A stretch of 24,177 bases of DNA from JBHJOF01 sp050330055 (GCA_050330055.1 JBHJOF010000349.1:1-24177); one strand, 5' to 3'; positions 7,630 to 15,825 are shown, counted from the first letter of the stretch. Program-made: numbers and translations. The notes: generated from the letters alone by a model not told the origin.

Positions 7630-10376
7630 GGCGCACGCGCCACCTTTGCCGCCGCCTCTTGCTCGGCCGGATTGGCCACATCGTGCACCGGCGCTGGCGC
7701 CGGCGTCTGCGCCTGGACCTTGCCGCCCTTGAGCGCCGCCAGCACCACCTCCTTGGGGCCGTCGGCAACGATGCGGCCGGCGTCGATAACGATCAGGCGG
7801 TCGACCAGGCTGAGCAGCGAGCCGCGGTGGGTCACCAGCAGCAGGGTCTTGCCGGGCAGGGCCTCCGCCAGGCGGCTCTTGAAGGCGGCCTCGGAGACGT
7901 TGTCCATCGCGCTGGTCGGCTCGTCGAGCATCAGGATCGGCGGGTCCTGCAGCAGCGCGCGAGCGATCACCACCGCCTGGCGCTGGCCGCCGGAGAGCGC
8001 CATGCCGCGCTCGCCGACCGGCAGGTCGAAGCCGAGCGGGTGGGTTCGCAGGAAATCGGTGACGCCGGCCACGCCGGCCGCTCGCGCGATCGAGGCCTGG
8101 TCGACGTGCGGCGCGCCGAAGGTGACGTTGTCGCGCACCGAGCCGAAGAAGAGGTAGTTGTCCTGGCTGACGTAGCCGACGTTTCGCCTGAGGTCGGCCG
8201 GATCGATCTGGCGGATGTCGGTGCCGTCCATCAGCACCGCGCCCTCGGCCGGCTCGTAGAGGCCGAGCAGCAGTCGGGCCACCGTGCTCTTGCCGGAACC
8301 GACGCGGCCCAGGATGCCGACCCGCTCGCCCGGCCTGATGGTGAAGCTCATCCCATCCAGCGCCTTGGTCTGCTGGCCCGGATAGGCGAAGGAGACGTTC
8401 TTCAGCTCGATGCTGCCGCTCAGGTGCGGCCGGTGCAGGAAGGACTTGTCGACCTCGCGCTCGACCGGCGCCTTCATGATGGTGTCGAGCGCCTTCAACG
8501 CGACGCGCGACTGCTGCAGGCGGGTCAGCATGGCGGCCACGGTGCCCAGCGGCTGCAGCGCCCGGCCCGTCAGGATGGTCGCGGCGATCAGCGCGCCCAT
8601 GGTGATCTCGCCCGCGGCGATGCGGTGCACGCCGTAGACCACCACCGCCACCGTCGCCATCTGGATCGAGAACTGGGCGATGGTGGTGGCCAGGCCGGAG
8701 ATGAACTGGGCCCGGCCGGCCGATTGCGCCGTCTTGCCGACGAAGCGCTCCCAGGCGCGTTGCACCCGGCCTTCGGCGGCAACAGCCTTGATTGTCTCCA
8801 GGCCGTCGATGGTCACGAACAGCAGGGCGTGCTTCTGGGTCGATTCCTGGTGCGAGGTCTCGATCACGCGGCGCAGCGGTCCCTGCAGCAGGACGCCGGC
8901 GCCGATCACCAGCGGCACGGCGGCCAGCGGGATGATCGCGACCGGCCCGGCGACCAGCCAGACCACCACGATGAACAGCAGCACGAAGGGCAGGTCGACG
9001 AAGGCCACCAGCGTGCCCGAGGTGAAGAACTCGCGTAGCGATTCGAACTCGCGCAGATTGCTGGCGAGCGCGCCGGTCGAGGGCGGCTTCTTGTCGAGCC
9101 GCATCGCCATGACGTGCTCCAGCAGCTTGCTGGCGATCATCACGTCGGCGTTCTTGCCGGCGGTATCGACGAAGTAGGTGCGCATGTTGCGCATGACGAA
9201 CTCGAAGCCGAAGACCGTCATGACCCCGAGCGCCAGCACCCAGAGCGTCTCGATGGCGTTGTTCGGCACGACGCGGTCATAGACGTTCATGATGAACAGC
9301 GGGCTCGCGAGCGCGAAGCAGTTGATCATGATCGAGGCCAGGACGACGTGGTTGTAGATCGGCCAGAACTGCTTCAGCGTGCCCCAGAACCAGCTCGGCG
9401 ACTCCTTCAGCCGGATCGCGGACGAACGGGCGTCGAACTTGAACTCGGCGCGCAGGAAAATGGCGTAGCCGCTGTACTGCTGCTGCAGCGCGTCAGTTTG
9501 CACCTTGGCGGCGCCGCCGCCTTCAGGACTGATGATCTCGGCCGTGCCAGGCTCGGGCAGCTTGGTGAGCACGCAGGCGTTGCCGCCCTTCAGCAGCAGG
9601 ATGCAGGGCAGGGTGAGAGTCAGGATGTTCGCAACCTTGGGGCGATGCACCAGGCGGGCGCCGAGCCCGGCGCGCTGTGCCGCCGTGATCACCAGCTCCG
9701 GCGTGAAGCGTTCGCCGCCGTGCGGCAGCCCGGCCTTGAGGGCCGCTTCCGACACCGGTTTCTGGATCAGGCCGGCGACGATCGCCAGGCAGGACAACAG
9801 GGGGTCCTCGAAGCTGACCGCCGAGGGCGCGATGCGCCATTCCGGCCCGGTGCCACGGGCTATGCCGATCTCGGGGGTCTGCTTGTCCCCAGCGGCCGGC
9901 ACGGTCGCCGGGCGGGCCTTGCGCTTCGTCCCATTGCCGGCAGGGAGCGTAACCGCATCGCCGGCGCCGCTGGACTCTTGGATGGCCGGGTTGTCGGCTG
10001 GCCCTGGCGCCTGAGCCGCGCCGGGCAGAACAGCCGTGGCGCGGCGGCCGATCTTGTGCACGGCGGGCTGGCGGTTACCGCCCTGGGCGGCCTTCGCCTT
10101 GTCCTGGCCATTGCCGGGATGCAGGGTCGGGCGCATGGCCTGCCGCGCGCGCCCCGACGCCCGAGCGGCCACCTGCGCGGTCGCCCGGCCGCTCGGCTCA
10201 GCCGCCGACTTGACGCCGGAAACGCCCTTTCCAGGCTTCCGGGTCTTTCCTGTCACGTCTTTCGACATCTGCCCCCGAGGCCCTGCGGACGGTCTCTCCG
10301 GCGCCGTCACGCTCGCCACAGATGGTCCGACGACGGCACGAGCCCTGCGCTCCGTGCCGCAATCGTTGCCTTGCAT
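7626..10376 (-). CDS. Type I secretion ABC transporter/ATPase with C39-like domain (LapB/LssB type)
   Basis: About 916 residues: inner-membrane exporter that powers type I secretion. Residues about 185-320 form a C39-peptidase-like domain; the Cys-containing catalytic motif of true C39 peptidases is absent (FEDPLLSCL in that region), as in RTX-type exporters where the domain only binds substrate. Residues about 330-620 are the six-helix ABC membrane domain. The ATPase follows with Walker A GRVGSGKST (about 690), signature LSGGQRQ (about 793), Walker B ILMLDEPT (about 815) and the switch His in THR. The first 180 residues or so are an unusual Ala/Gly/Lys/Arg/Pro-rich low-complexity extension. 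The start is uncertain: ATG 10376 has no clear ribosome site, a TTG sits just before it, and ATG 10268 follows GGGGG but with only three bases between. The stop overlaps the hlyD start. Confidence 0.92.
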   Translation of the reverse strand: MQGNDCGTERRARAVVGPSVASVTAPERPSAGPRGQMSKDVTGKTRKPGKGVSGVKSAAEPSGRATAQVAARASGRARQAMRPTLHPGNGQDKAKAAQGGNRQPAVHKIGRRATAVLPGAAQAPGPADNPAIQESSGAGDAVTLPAGNGTKRKARPATVPAAGDKQTPEIGIARGTGPEWRIAPSAVSFEDPLLSCLAIVAGLIQKPVSEAALKAGLPHGGERFTPELVITAAQRAGLGARLVHRPKVANILTLTLPCILLLKGGNACVLTKLPEPGTAEIISPEGGGAAKVQTDALQQQYSGYAIFLRAEFKFDARSSAIRLKESPSWFWGTLKQFWPIYNHVVLASIMINCFALASPLFIMNVYDRVVPNNAIETLWVLALGVMTVFGFEFVMRNMRTYFVDTAGKNADVMIASKLLEHVMAMRLDKKPPSTGALASNLREFESLREFFTSGTLVAFVDLPFVLLFIVVVWLVAGPVAIIPLAAVPLVIGAGVLLQGPLRRVIETSHQESTQKHALLFVTIDGLETIKAVAAEGRVQRAWERFVGKTAQSAGRAQFISGLATTIAQFSIQMATVAVVVYGVHRIAAGEITMGALIAATILTGRALQPLGTVAAMLTRLQQSRVALKALDTIMKAPVEREVDKSFLHRPHLSGSIELKNVSFAYPGQQTKALDGMSFTIRPGERVGILGRVGSGKSTVARLLLGLYEPAEGAVLMDGTDIRQIDPADLRRNVGYVSQDNYLFFGSVRDNVTFGAPHVDQASIARAAGVAGVTDFLRTHPLGFDLPVGERGMALSGGQRQAVVIARALLQDPPILMLDEPTSAMDNVSEAAFKSRLAEALPGKTLLLVTHRGSLLSLVDRLIVIDAGRIVADGPKEVVLAALKGGKVQAQTPAPAPVHDVANPAEQEAAAKVARAP

Positions 10377-10620
10377 CAATAGATACCGGCTTACGCTAAC
10401 AACTGATTAACCTAGTTTTGTCGCCGGCTGCGCCGAGCCTGTATCCGGCGGAGTGACCTGGGCGATCTGCGCCGCCCTGGACGACGGCTTGGCCATGCTT
10501 GGAATGCGCTATGCCGCAATTCATGGGGATTTAACAGATTGTGACCATAGTCCCGCGTTGGATCAGGAAGGTCCGCGCCGGGCACGAGGTATGTCCGGTG
10601 ACCATGGCACAGGTAGTGGC
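10377..10620. promoter_or_regulatory. Divergent intergenic region between transporter and flagellin-protease genes
   Basis: This 244-base gap must hold the promoters of both divergent genes. The only candidate I see is a GG-N10-GC arrangement (TTGG at 10499-10502, ATGC at 10511-10514) upstream of the flagellin-like gene. It is loosely like a sigma-54 site, which often drives flagellin genes in alphaproteobacteria, but the CAC part is not matched. No good sigma-70 promoter was found in either direction. Confidence 0.25.
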
Positions 10621-13062
10621 ATGTCGCTGTCGATCCTGCACAACGCCAGCGCGGCGGTCGCGAATCGCTTGCTGGCCAGCAACGACGCCCAGGTGTCGCG
10701 CTCGGTCGCCCAGCTGTCCGCCGGGACGCGGGTGCTCTCTGCGCGTGACGACGCGGCGGCGCTGGCCATCGGCTCGCGCCTGCGCGCCGAGGTGGCCTCG
10801 CTGGTGCAGGCCTCGGTCAATGCCGGTCAGGCCGCCTCGATGCTGCAGATCGCCGACGGCGCCGCGGCCCAGATCGACAACATCCTGGTACGCATGAAAG
10901 CGCTGGCGGTGCAGGCCGGCTCCGACCAGATCTCCAACGTCGAGCGCGGCATGCTCGACACCGAGTACCAGACGCTGGCCTCCGAGCTCGACCGCATCGC
11001 CCGCAGCGCCAACTTCAACGGCAACAACCTGCTGGAAGGCGACGTCGAGGGCGGCATCGTCTACACCGTCCGCAGCGGCGTGGAGAGCGGGACCGTCAAG
11101 CTCGCCGGCAAGATCCTCGGGCTGGGCGACAGCTTCACCGAGGCCGACCTGATCGCCGGCCGGGTTACCTACACGCACGACGGCAGCGCCACGACCAACG
11201 ATCGATTGATCCTGTCGATCTCCGATTCGCAGGGCAAGGTGATCGGCAGGCAGGCGGGCGAGCTCGACCGGACGCAGTTCCAGACCCAGGAGTATGCGGC
11301 CTCGACCGCCCTCGACAACATCGCGGCCTCGTCCGCCTACGCCCGCGGCGCCACCGGCGCCGGAGTGACGGTGGCGGTGATCGACACCGGTATCGACCTC
11401 GATCATCCTGAGTTCCAGACCAACCTGGTTCTCGCGGTCGACCTCAAGGACGATACGGTCGAGGGCCTGTTCTACTCCATCCCGGGCGGCAGCTTCGTCT
11501 CGGCCGGCGGCGGCGAGGTCAACCAGATCGACCTGCTCGCCTTCGACCCCGGCGTCGACCTCTTTACCAGCGGCATCGTGCCGACCCTGGACATAACCGG
11601 GACCGCTGACGCCGCGGTCATCACCTTGAACGCCGGCGGGGTCGAGTACCGCGCGACCTACAACATGAACACCGGCGGCGTAGCCATGCAGCTCGGCTAC
11701 ACTCTGACCGAGGTCGGCGGCAGCAGGACCATCGACATCGCGCTGACCAGCGACTTCGACGCCGGCGGGATCACCTCGGCCGGGTCGATTCTGGTGCAGT
11801 TCGACACCCCGACCACGCCTGACGGCAACGACGACAATCTGGGCCCCGATGCCGGCCACGGCACCCATGTCGCCGGCATCATCGCCGCCGAGAAGAACGG
11901 CAGCGGCACCCATGGCGTCGCCTACAACGCGCGTCTGATCGCCGTCAACATCGGCGAGGACGGCGGCGGCCTCGACCAGCGCAACCTGGCCGACGCCATC
12001 GATTTTGCCGTCGCCAACGGTGCCGACGTGATCAATCTCAGTCTGGGCGGCAGCAGCATAATCGCGGCGGTCGAGAGCGCGATCACGCGCGCGGTCAACG
12101 CCGGCGTCATCATCGTCGCCTCGACCGGCAACGACGCGCTCGACGACCCGGCCTTCCCGGCCGCCTTCGCGATCGATCCCGCCGCCCGCGGCATGCTGAT
12201 CGCCGTCACCGCGACCGACAACGAGAACGAGCTGGCCAGCTTCAGCAACAAGGCCGGGCTGATCCGCGACTTCACTGTCGCGGCGCCCGGCGTGGCGATC
12301 ATCTCGACCACCAACGACGGCGCCACAGGCAGCATGAGCGGCACCTCTATGGCGGCGCCCATGGTTTCCGGCGCCGTCGCGCTGCTGCGCGAGAAGTTCA
12401 CCGACCTCTCGGGGCACGAGATCGCCAATCTGCTGTTCACCTCGACCGACGACCTCGGCCTGCCCGGCACCGACGGCACCTACGGCCGCGGTCTGATCAA
12501 CCTGAACAAGGCGACCGCCTCGCAGATTGCGCTGTCGTTCAATATCAGCGCGATCAACGTCGTCGGCGGTGCGGTCAACGTAGCCTCCGAGGCCACGGTG
12601 GCGATCGATCGGGGGGTGCTACGCTATACCGACGCCTACGTCGGCCGCATCGAGGTTGCGAACCGCAGCTTCACCTACAAGGTCGGCACCGGCGTCAGCG
12701 AGGCCGACCGCCTCAGCGTGGCGATCGGCTCGCTGACGGCAAACTCGCTGGAGCTCGACGATACCAGCATCGGCACCGGGGCCGGCGCCGAGACCGCCAG
12801 TAAGCGCGTCACCGCGGCGCTCGACCGGCTGGTTGCGGTGCGGGCCGAGATCGGCGCTTCGCAGAAACGCCTGGCGGTGGCGACCAGCAACCTGGCGGCC
12901 ATGACCGAGAACACCGAGGTGGCGCGCAGCGCGCTGCTCGACCTCGACATCGCGCAGGGAATGATGCAGTTCACCAGCCAGCAGATCCTGACCCAGGCCA
13001 GCATCGGCATGGCGGCCCAGGCCAACCAGCAGGCCCAGCTTCTGCTGCGCCTGCTCGGCTGA
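10621..13062 (+). CDS. Flagellin with an internal subtilisin-like (S8) serine protease domain
   Basis: An 813-residue fusion. Residues 1 to about 140 are a flagellin N-terminal D0/D1 domain (MSLSILHNASAAVANR, SAGTRVLSARDDAAALAIG, ANFNGNNLL). Residues about 168-208 resemble a CSPG/cadherin-like repeat (FTEADLIAGRVTYTHDGS). Residues about 240-630 are a peptidase S8 domain with a complete catalytic set: Asp255 in VIDTGID, His413 in GHGTHVAG, oxyanion Asn504 in STGND and Ser576 in SGTSMAAP. The 158-residue Asp-His gap is far longer than in subtilisin (32) and includes a beta-rich insertion. Residues about 680-813 are the flagellin C-terminal D1/D0 domain, ending in QILTQASIGMAAQANQ and LLRLLG. 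The start at 10621 follows AGGT and gives the standard flagellin N-terminus. Export by the flagellar route and incorporation into filaments are inferred; nothing else flagellar is nearby. Confidence 0.93.
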   Translation: MSLSILHNASAAVANRLLASNDAQVSRSVAQLSAGTRVLSARDDAAALAIGSRLRAEVASLVQASVNAGQAASMLQIADGAAAQIDNILVRMKALAVQAGSDQISNVERGMLDTEYQTLASELDRIARSANFNGNNLLEGDVEGGIVYTVRSGVESGTVKLAGKILGLGDSFTEADLIAGRVTYTHDGSATTNDRLILSISDSQGKVIGRQAGELDRTQFQTQEYAASTALDNIAASSAYARGATGAGVTVAVIDTGIDLDHPEFQTNLVLAVDLKDDTVEGLFYSIPGGSFVSAGGGEVNQIDLLAFDPGVDLFTSGIVPTLDITGTADAAVITLNAGGVEYRATYNMNTGGVAMQLGYTLTEVGGSRTIDIALTSDFDAGGITSAGSILVQFDTPTTPDGNDDNLGPDAGHGTHVAGIIAAEKNGSGTHGVAYNARLIAVNIGEDGGGLDQRNLADAIDFAVANGADVINLSLGGSSIIAAVESAITRAVNAGVIIVASTGNDALDDPAFPAAFAIDPAARGMLIAVTATDNENELASFSNKAGLIRDFTVAAPGVAIISTTNDGATGSMSGTSMAAPMVSGAVALLREKFTDLSGHEIANLLFTSTDDLGLPGTDGTYGRGLINLNKATASQIALSFNISAINVVGGAVNVASEATVAIDRGVLRYTDAYVGRIEVANRSFTYKVGTGVSEADRLSVAIGSLTANSLELDDTSIGTGAGAETASKRVTAALDRLVAVRAEIGASQKRLAVATSNLAAMTENTEVARSALLDLDIAQGMMQFTSQQILTQASIGMAAQANQQAQLLLRLLG

Positions 13063-13085
13063 GGCGCCGCCCAGCCGGCACCCCT

Positions 13086-13610
13086 CTAGCGCTCGCTCTG
13101 CATCGCCCGCTCGATCAGGCGGCAGGCCTCGTCGGCCTCGCCCCAGCGCACGATCCTGACCCACTTGTCGGTCTCCAGGTCCTTGTAGTGCTGAAAGAAG
13201 TGAGTGATCTGGTCGACCAGGATCTTCGGCAGATCACGGTACGAGCTCACGTTCGAATAGTAGGGATGCAGCGCGTCCACCGGGACCGACAGGATCTTTT
13301 CGTCGAGCCCCGCCTCGTCCTCCATCACCAGCACGCCGATCGGGCGGGCCCGCACGACGGCACCCGGCACGACGGGGCTGCGCGCGGCGACCAGAACGTC
13401 GGCGGGGTCGCCGTCGGCCGCCAGCGTATGCGGCACAAAGCCGTAGTTGCAGGGATAGCGCATCGCCGTGTGCAGGAAGCGGTCGACGAAGATCGCGCCC
13501 GAGGCCTTGTCGAACTCGTACTTTACCGGCTCGCCGCCGAGCGGCACCTCGATCACGACGTTGACTTCCCAGGGCGGGTTGCGGCCGACAGGCACCTTGC
13601 TGAGGTCCAC
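13086..13610 (-). CDS. ppa: Inorganic pyrophosphatase, family I
   Basis: A 174-residue soluble cytoplasmic enzyme that hydrolyses pyrophosphate to phosphate and pulls biosynthetic reactions forward. The family I signature DGDPADV is present, and the metal-binding acids correspond to Asp66, Asp68, Asp71, Asp98 and Asp103; Glu21, Lys30, Glu32 and Arg44 also match the Escherichia coli active site. The length is typical of bacterial hexameric enzymes. The start is a GTG at 13610 preceded by GAGGGAGAG. It converges with the flagellin-protease gene, with only 23 bases between the stop codons, and is divergent from the lyase-like gene. Confidence 0.97.
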   Translation of the reverse strand: MDLSKVPVGRNPPWEVNVVIEVPLGGEPVKYEFDKASGAIFVDRFLHTAMRYPCNYGFVPHTLAADGDPADVLVAARSPVVPGAVVRARPIGVLVMEDEAGLDEKILSVPVDALHPYYSNVSSYRDLPKILVDQITHFFQHYKDLETDKWVRIVRWGEADEACRLIERAMQSER

Positions 13611-13714
13611 CGGCTCTCTCCCTCGGGCCGAGACAGGGCAGCCCCATAGCAGCCGCTTTCGCCGGCCGGCGCAAGGGTCTCACCTGTTGCAACGCTGCTC
13701 TGTCGCACTGTCTG

Positions 13715-13743
13715 TTGACCGCGCGGCCGTGCCGGCCTATCGC
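13715..13743 (+). promoter_or_regulatory. Possible sigma-70 promoter for the lyase-like gene
   Basis: TTGACC (13715-13720) and TATCGC (13738-13743) are spaced by exactly 17 bases, 52 bases before the ATG. The -35 is good and the -10 weak, so this is only a candidate. Confidence 0.35.
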
Positions 13744-13795
13744 GGGACGGAACCGGGAGCCGGCCGGCTCCGCTTACCGCTAGGGGAGGGATTGC

Positions 13796-15250
13796 ATGAC
13801 CTTGGTTCTGCGCAACCGCGCCGACATCACGCTCGACGCCGTCTATCGCGTCGCCTGGCAGGGTGAGGACGTCCGCCTGCACGACGACGCCAGGGCCCGC
13901 ATGGCGGAGGCCCGTGCCGCCTTCCTACGGCTGCTCGACAGCGATCCCGACATCGTGATCTACGGCGTGACCACGGGCTACGGCCAGAACGCCCGCATCC
14001 GCCTGTCGCCGGAGGAGCGCAAGGACCAGGCCAAGCGGCCGCCGATCCCGGCCATGGCCTCCTTCGGCGAGCCGCTGCCGGAGCGGGTCACGCGCGGCAT
14101 GGTGCTGGCCCGCCTGGCCAATTTCCTCGAGGGCCATGCCGCCATCACCCCGGCCCTGGCCGAGGCGGTGGCCGGCCTGCTAAATGACGGGCCACTGCCG
14201 CCGGTGCCGGCGCTGGGCAACGGCTGCCCGGGCGAGATCCTGGCGCTCTCCCACCTCTTCTCGCCGCTCGCCTCGCGCTTCGAGCTGGGCGAGAAGGACA
14301 GCCTGTCGCTGATCAATGGCAGCCCCTGCGCCAGCGCACTGCTCGCCGACGCGGCCTTGGCGGCGCGCAACCGCCTAGCCCTGGCGGAGGAGGTCTTCGC
14401 GCTCTCGATCGAGGCCCTGAAGGCGCCGCTCGAGGCTTATGACGCGGCGCTCGACGGGCTCTGGGAGGACCCGCACGAGGCTGCCACGCTGCGCAGCCTG
14501 CGGGCCTGGCTGGAGGGCGGCGCGAGCGAGCGGCGGCCCTATCAGGCGCCGGTCTCCTGGCGCATCCTGCCGCGCGTGCTGGGTCAGGCGCGCCGCGCCC
14601 AGGCCCAGGCCGAGGAAGCGGCGGCGATCAGCCTGCGTGCGGTCTCCGACAACCCGGTCTTCATCCCGCCGGACGAGGCGAATCCAAATGGCCGCGTCTT
14701 CTCCACCGGCGGCTACCACAACGGCAAGGCCTATCCGGCGCTCGACAATCTGGCGGCGGCTTGGGCGGACCTGGCGCTGCTCTGCGACCGTCACGTCACC
14801 AAGCTGCTCGACGGCAAGGTCTCGCTGCTGCCCGACCAGCTCCTGAGCGAGGAAAAGGGCTACATGGGCTGCCTCGGCATGGCGGCGGTGGCCTATGCCG
14901 AGCAGACGCGCCAGGCGGCGCAGCGCTCTTTCCTGCCGGGCAGCGAGGGCGGCGGCTTCGGCCAGAACGACGTGCCGGTGCCGACCTTCTTCAGCTGGCG
15001 CAAGGAGGCCGAGGCCGGCCGCTTCCTCGACGCAGGGCTGGCCATGCTCGCCGCGGTGGCGAGCCAGGCCTTCTTCGTCACCGGCCGCGAGGCGCCGCCG
15101 CGGCTGCGGCCGCTGCTGCAGGAGACCCGCGCGCACTTCCCCGTGATGCAGGGCACCCGCCCGGCCGGGCCGGACGCCGAGCGGCTGACCCGCTTCCTCA
15201 CCGGCAAGGTCTTCGCCGGGGCGGCGGCGGAGAGTTCGGTGGCGGCCTGA
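13796..15250 (+). CDS. Histidine/phenylalanine ammonia-lyase homologue lacking the MIO Ala-Ser-Gly triad
   Basis: A 484-residue member of the aromatic amino acid lyase fold. Family features are clear: the catalytic-loop Tyr56 in YGVTTGYG, LINGSPCASALLAD matching the NGT/S region, the SDNPVF segment, STGGYHNGKAYPALDNLAAA matching the GGNFH...DNL region, and a Gly-rich GSEGGGFGQND near the C-terminal catalytic segment. The conserved GASGDLAPLAH motif, whose Ala-Ser-Gly cyclises to the MIO electrophile, is here GCPGEILALSH, with Cys144-Pro145-Gly146. Pro cannot provide the Ser chemistry, so classic ammonia elimination is unlikely. There are no hut genes nearby, and the real reaction is unknown. 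The start is supported by GGGGAGGG about seven bases upstream of the ATG. An aminomutase or an unrelated eliminase are alternatives, but both known MIO classes need the same triad. Confidence 0.85.
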   Translation: MTLVLRNRADITLDAVYRVAWQGEDVRLHDDARARMAEARAAFLRLLDSDPDIVIYGVTTGYGQNARIRLSPEERKDQAKRPPIPAMASFGEPLPERVTRGMVLARLANFLEGHAAITPALAEAVAGLLNDGPLPPVPALGNGCPGEILALSHLFSPLASRFELGEKDSLSLINGSPCASALLADAALAARNRLALAEEVFALSIEALKAPLEAYDAALDGLWEDPHEAATLRSLRAWLEGGASERRPYQAPVSWRILPRVLGQARRAQAQAEEAAAISLRAVSDNPVFIPPDEANPNGRVFSTGGYHNGKAYPALDNLAAAWADLALLCDRHVTKLLDGKVSLLPDQLLSEEKGYMGCLGMAAVAYAEQTRQAAQRSFLPGSEGGGFGQNDVPVPTFFSWRKEAEAGRFLDAGLAMLAAVASQAFFVTGREAPPRLRPLLQETRAHFPVMQGTRPAGPDAERLTRFLTGKVFAGAAAESSVAA

Positions 15251-15325
15251 CGCCCGTGCCTCGGCGCTGGCGCGATCACAAAATTGTCCTATCGAATCGA
15301 GGGCGGGCGTACTAGTTTGGCCATT

Positions 15326-15337
15326 AATTGATCAATT
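15326..15337. promoter_or_regulatory. 12-bp perfect palindrome just upstream of the bactofilin ribosome site
   Basis: AATTGATCAATT is a perfect palindrome that abuts the GGAGG ribosome site (15338-15342) of the bactofilin gene in otherwise GC-rich DNA. It could be an operator or an RNA element affecting translation. It could also be chance in a short AT-rich leader. Confidence 0.3.
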
Positions 15338-15348
15338 GGAGGTATTCG

Positions 15349-15807
15349 ATGGCATCTCTACCTGGCACGCGCGAGCAGGGGCGCCAGGCCGGCGGCTTGG
15401 TGGGACTGGGCGCGCGCCAGTCGTCCCGCCGGCTGGGCGACCGGCCCAACCCCGGCGGCGTGCTGGTCATCGGGTCGGAGATTCAGGTCAAGGGCGAGAT
15501 CGGCTCCTGCGAGACCCTGGTGGTCGAGGGCCGGCTGGAGGCCTCGGTCGAAGTCGGCAGCCTGGAGCTGGCCGAGAGCGGCATGTTCGAGGGCCAGGCC
15601 GAGGTCGATGAGGCCGATGTCGCCGGCAACTTCGAGGGCGAACTGGTGGTGCGCGGCGAGCTGCTGCTGCGCCCGACCGCGCGCGTTCATGGCAAGATTC
15701 GCTACGGCCGCATCGTGATCGAGGGCGGCGGCGAGATCTCCGGCGACGTGGCGGTGCTGCCCAAGGGCGAGCGCAAGCTGGCCGCCGTCGGCGGCGACGC
15801 GGCCTGA
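15349..15807 (+). CDS. Bactofilin family polymer-forming cytoskeletal protein
   Basis: A 152-residue bactofilin (DUF583 family). These proteins polymerise without nucleotides into filaments at the inner membrane and help position envelope enzymes. A flexible Gly/Arg-rich N-terminus of about 30 residues precedes the beta-helix core (about 35-140), seen as regularly spaced hydrophobic-Gly strands: VLVIGSEIQVKGEIGSCETL, LVVEGRLEASVEVGSLEL, GEISGDVAVL. A short charged tail follows. The start is the ATG at 15349, seven bases after an excellent GGAGG; an earlier in-frame ATG (15328) has none. It lies 98 bases after the lyase-like gene on the same strand, probably with its own promoter. A specific partner is not visible. 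Confidence 0.92.
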   Translation: MASLPGTREQGRQAGGLVGLGARQSSRRLGDRPNPGGVLVIGSEIQVKGEIGSCETLVVEGRLEASVEVGSLELAESGMFEGQAEVDEADVAGNFEGELVVRGELLLRPTARVHGKIRYGRIVIEGGGEISGDVAVLPKGERKLAAVGGDAA

Positions 15808-15825
15808 CTAGTGCTGGACAAACTC

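Noticed and set aside
7626..10376. Bacteriocin exporter with an active C39 peptidase
   Set aside because: The catalytic Cys motif of true C39 peptidases is not present, and the neighbours are LapG and HlyD-type genes.
10499..10514. Sigma-54 promoter for the flagellin-protease gene
   Set aside because: GG-N10-GC spacing is right but the CAC and TT parts match poorly, so it is not listed as a firm promoter.
10531..12417. 628-codon minus-strand open frame opposite the flagellin-protease
   Set aside because: No domain, no ribosome site, low-complexity Val/Asp/Gly composition; a shadow of a strongly supported gene.
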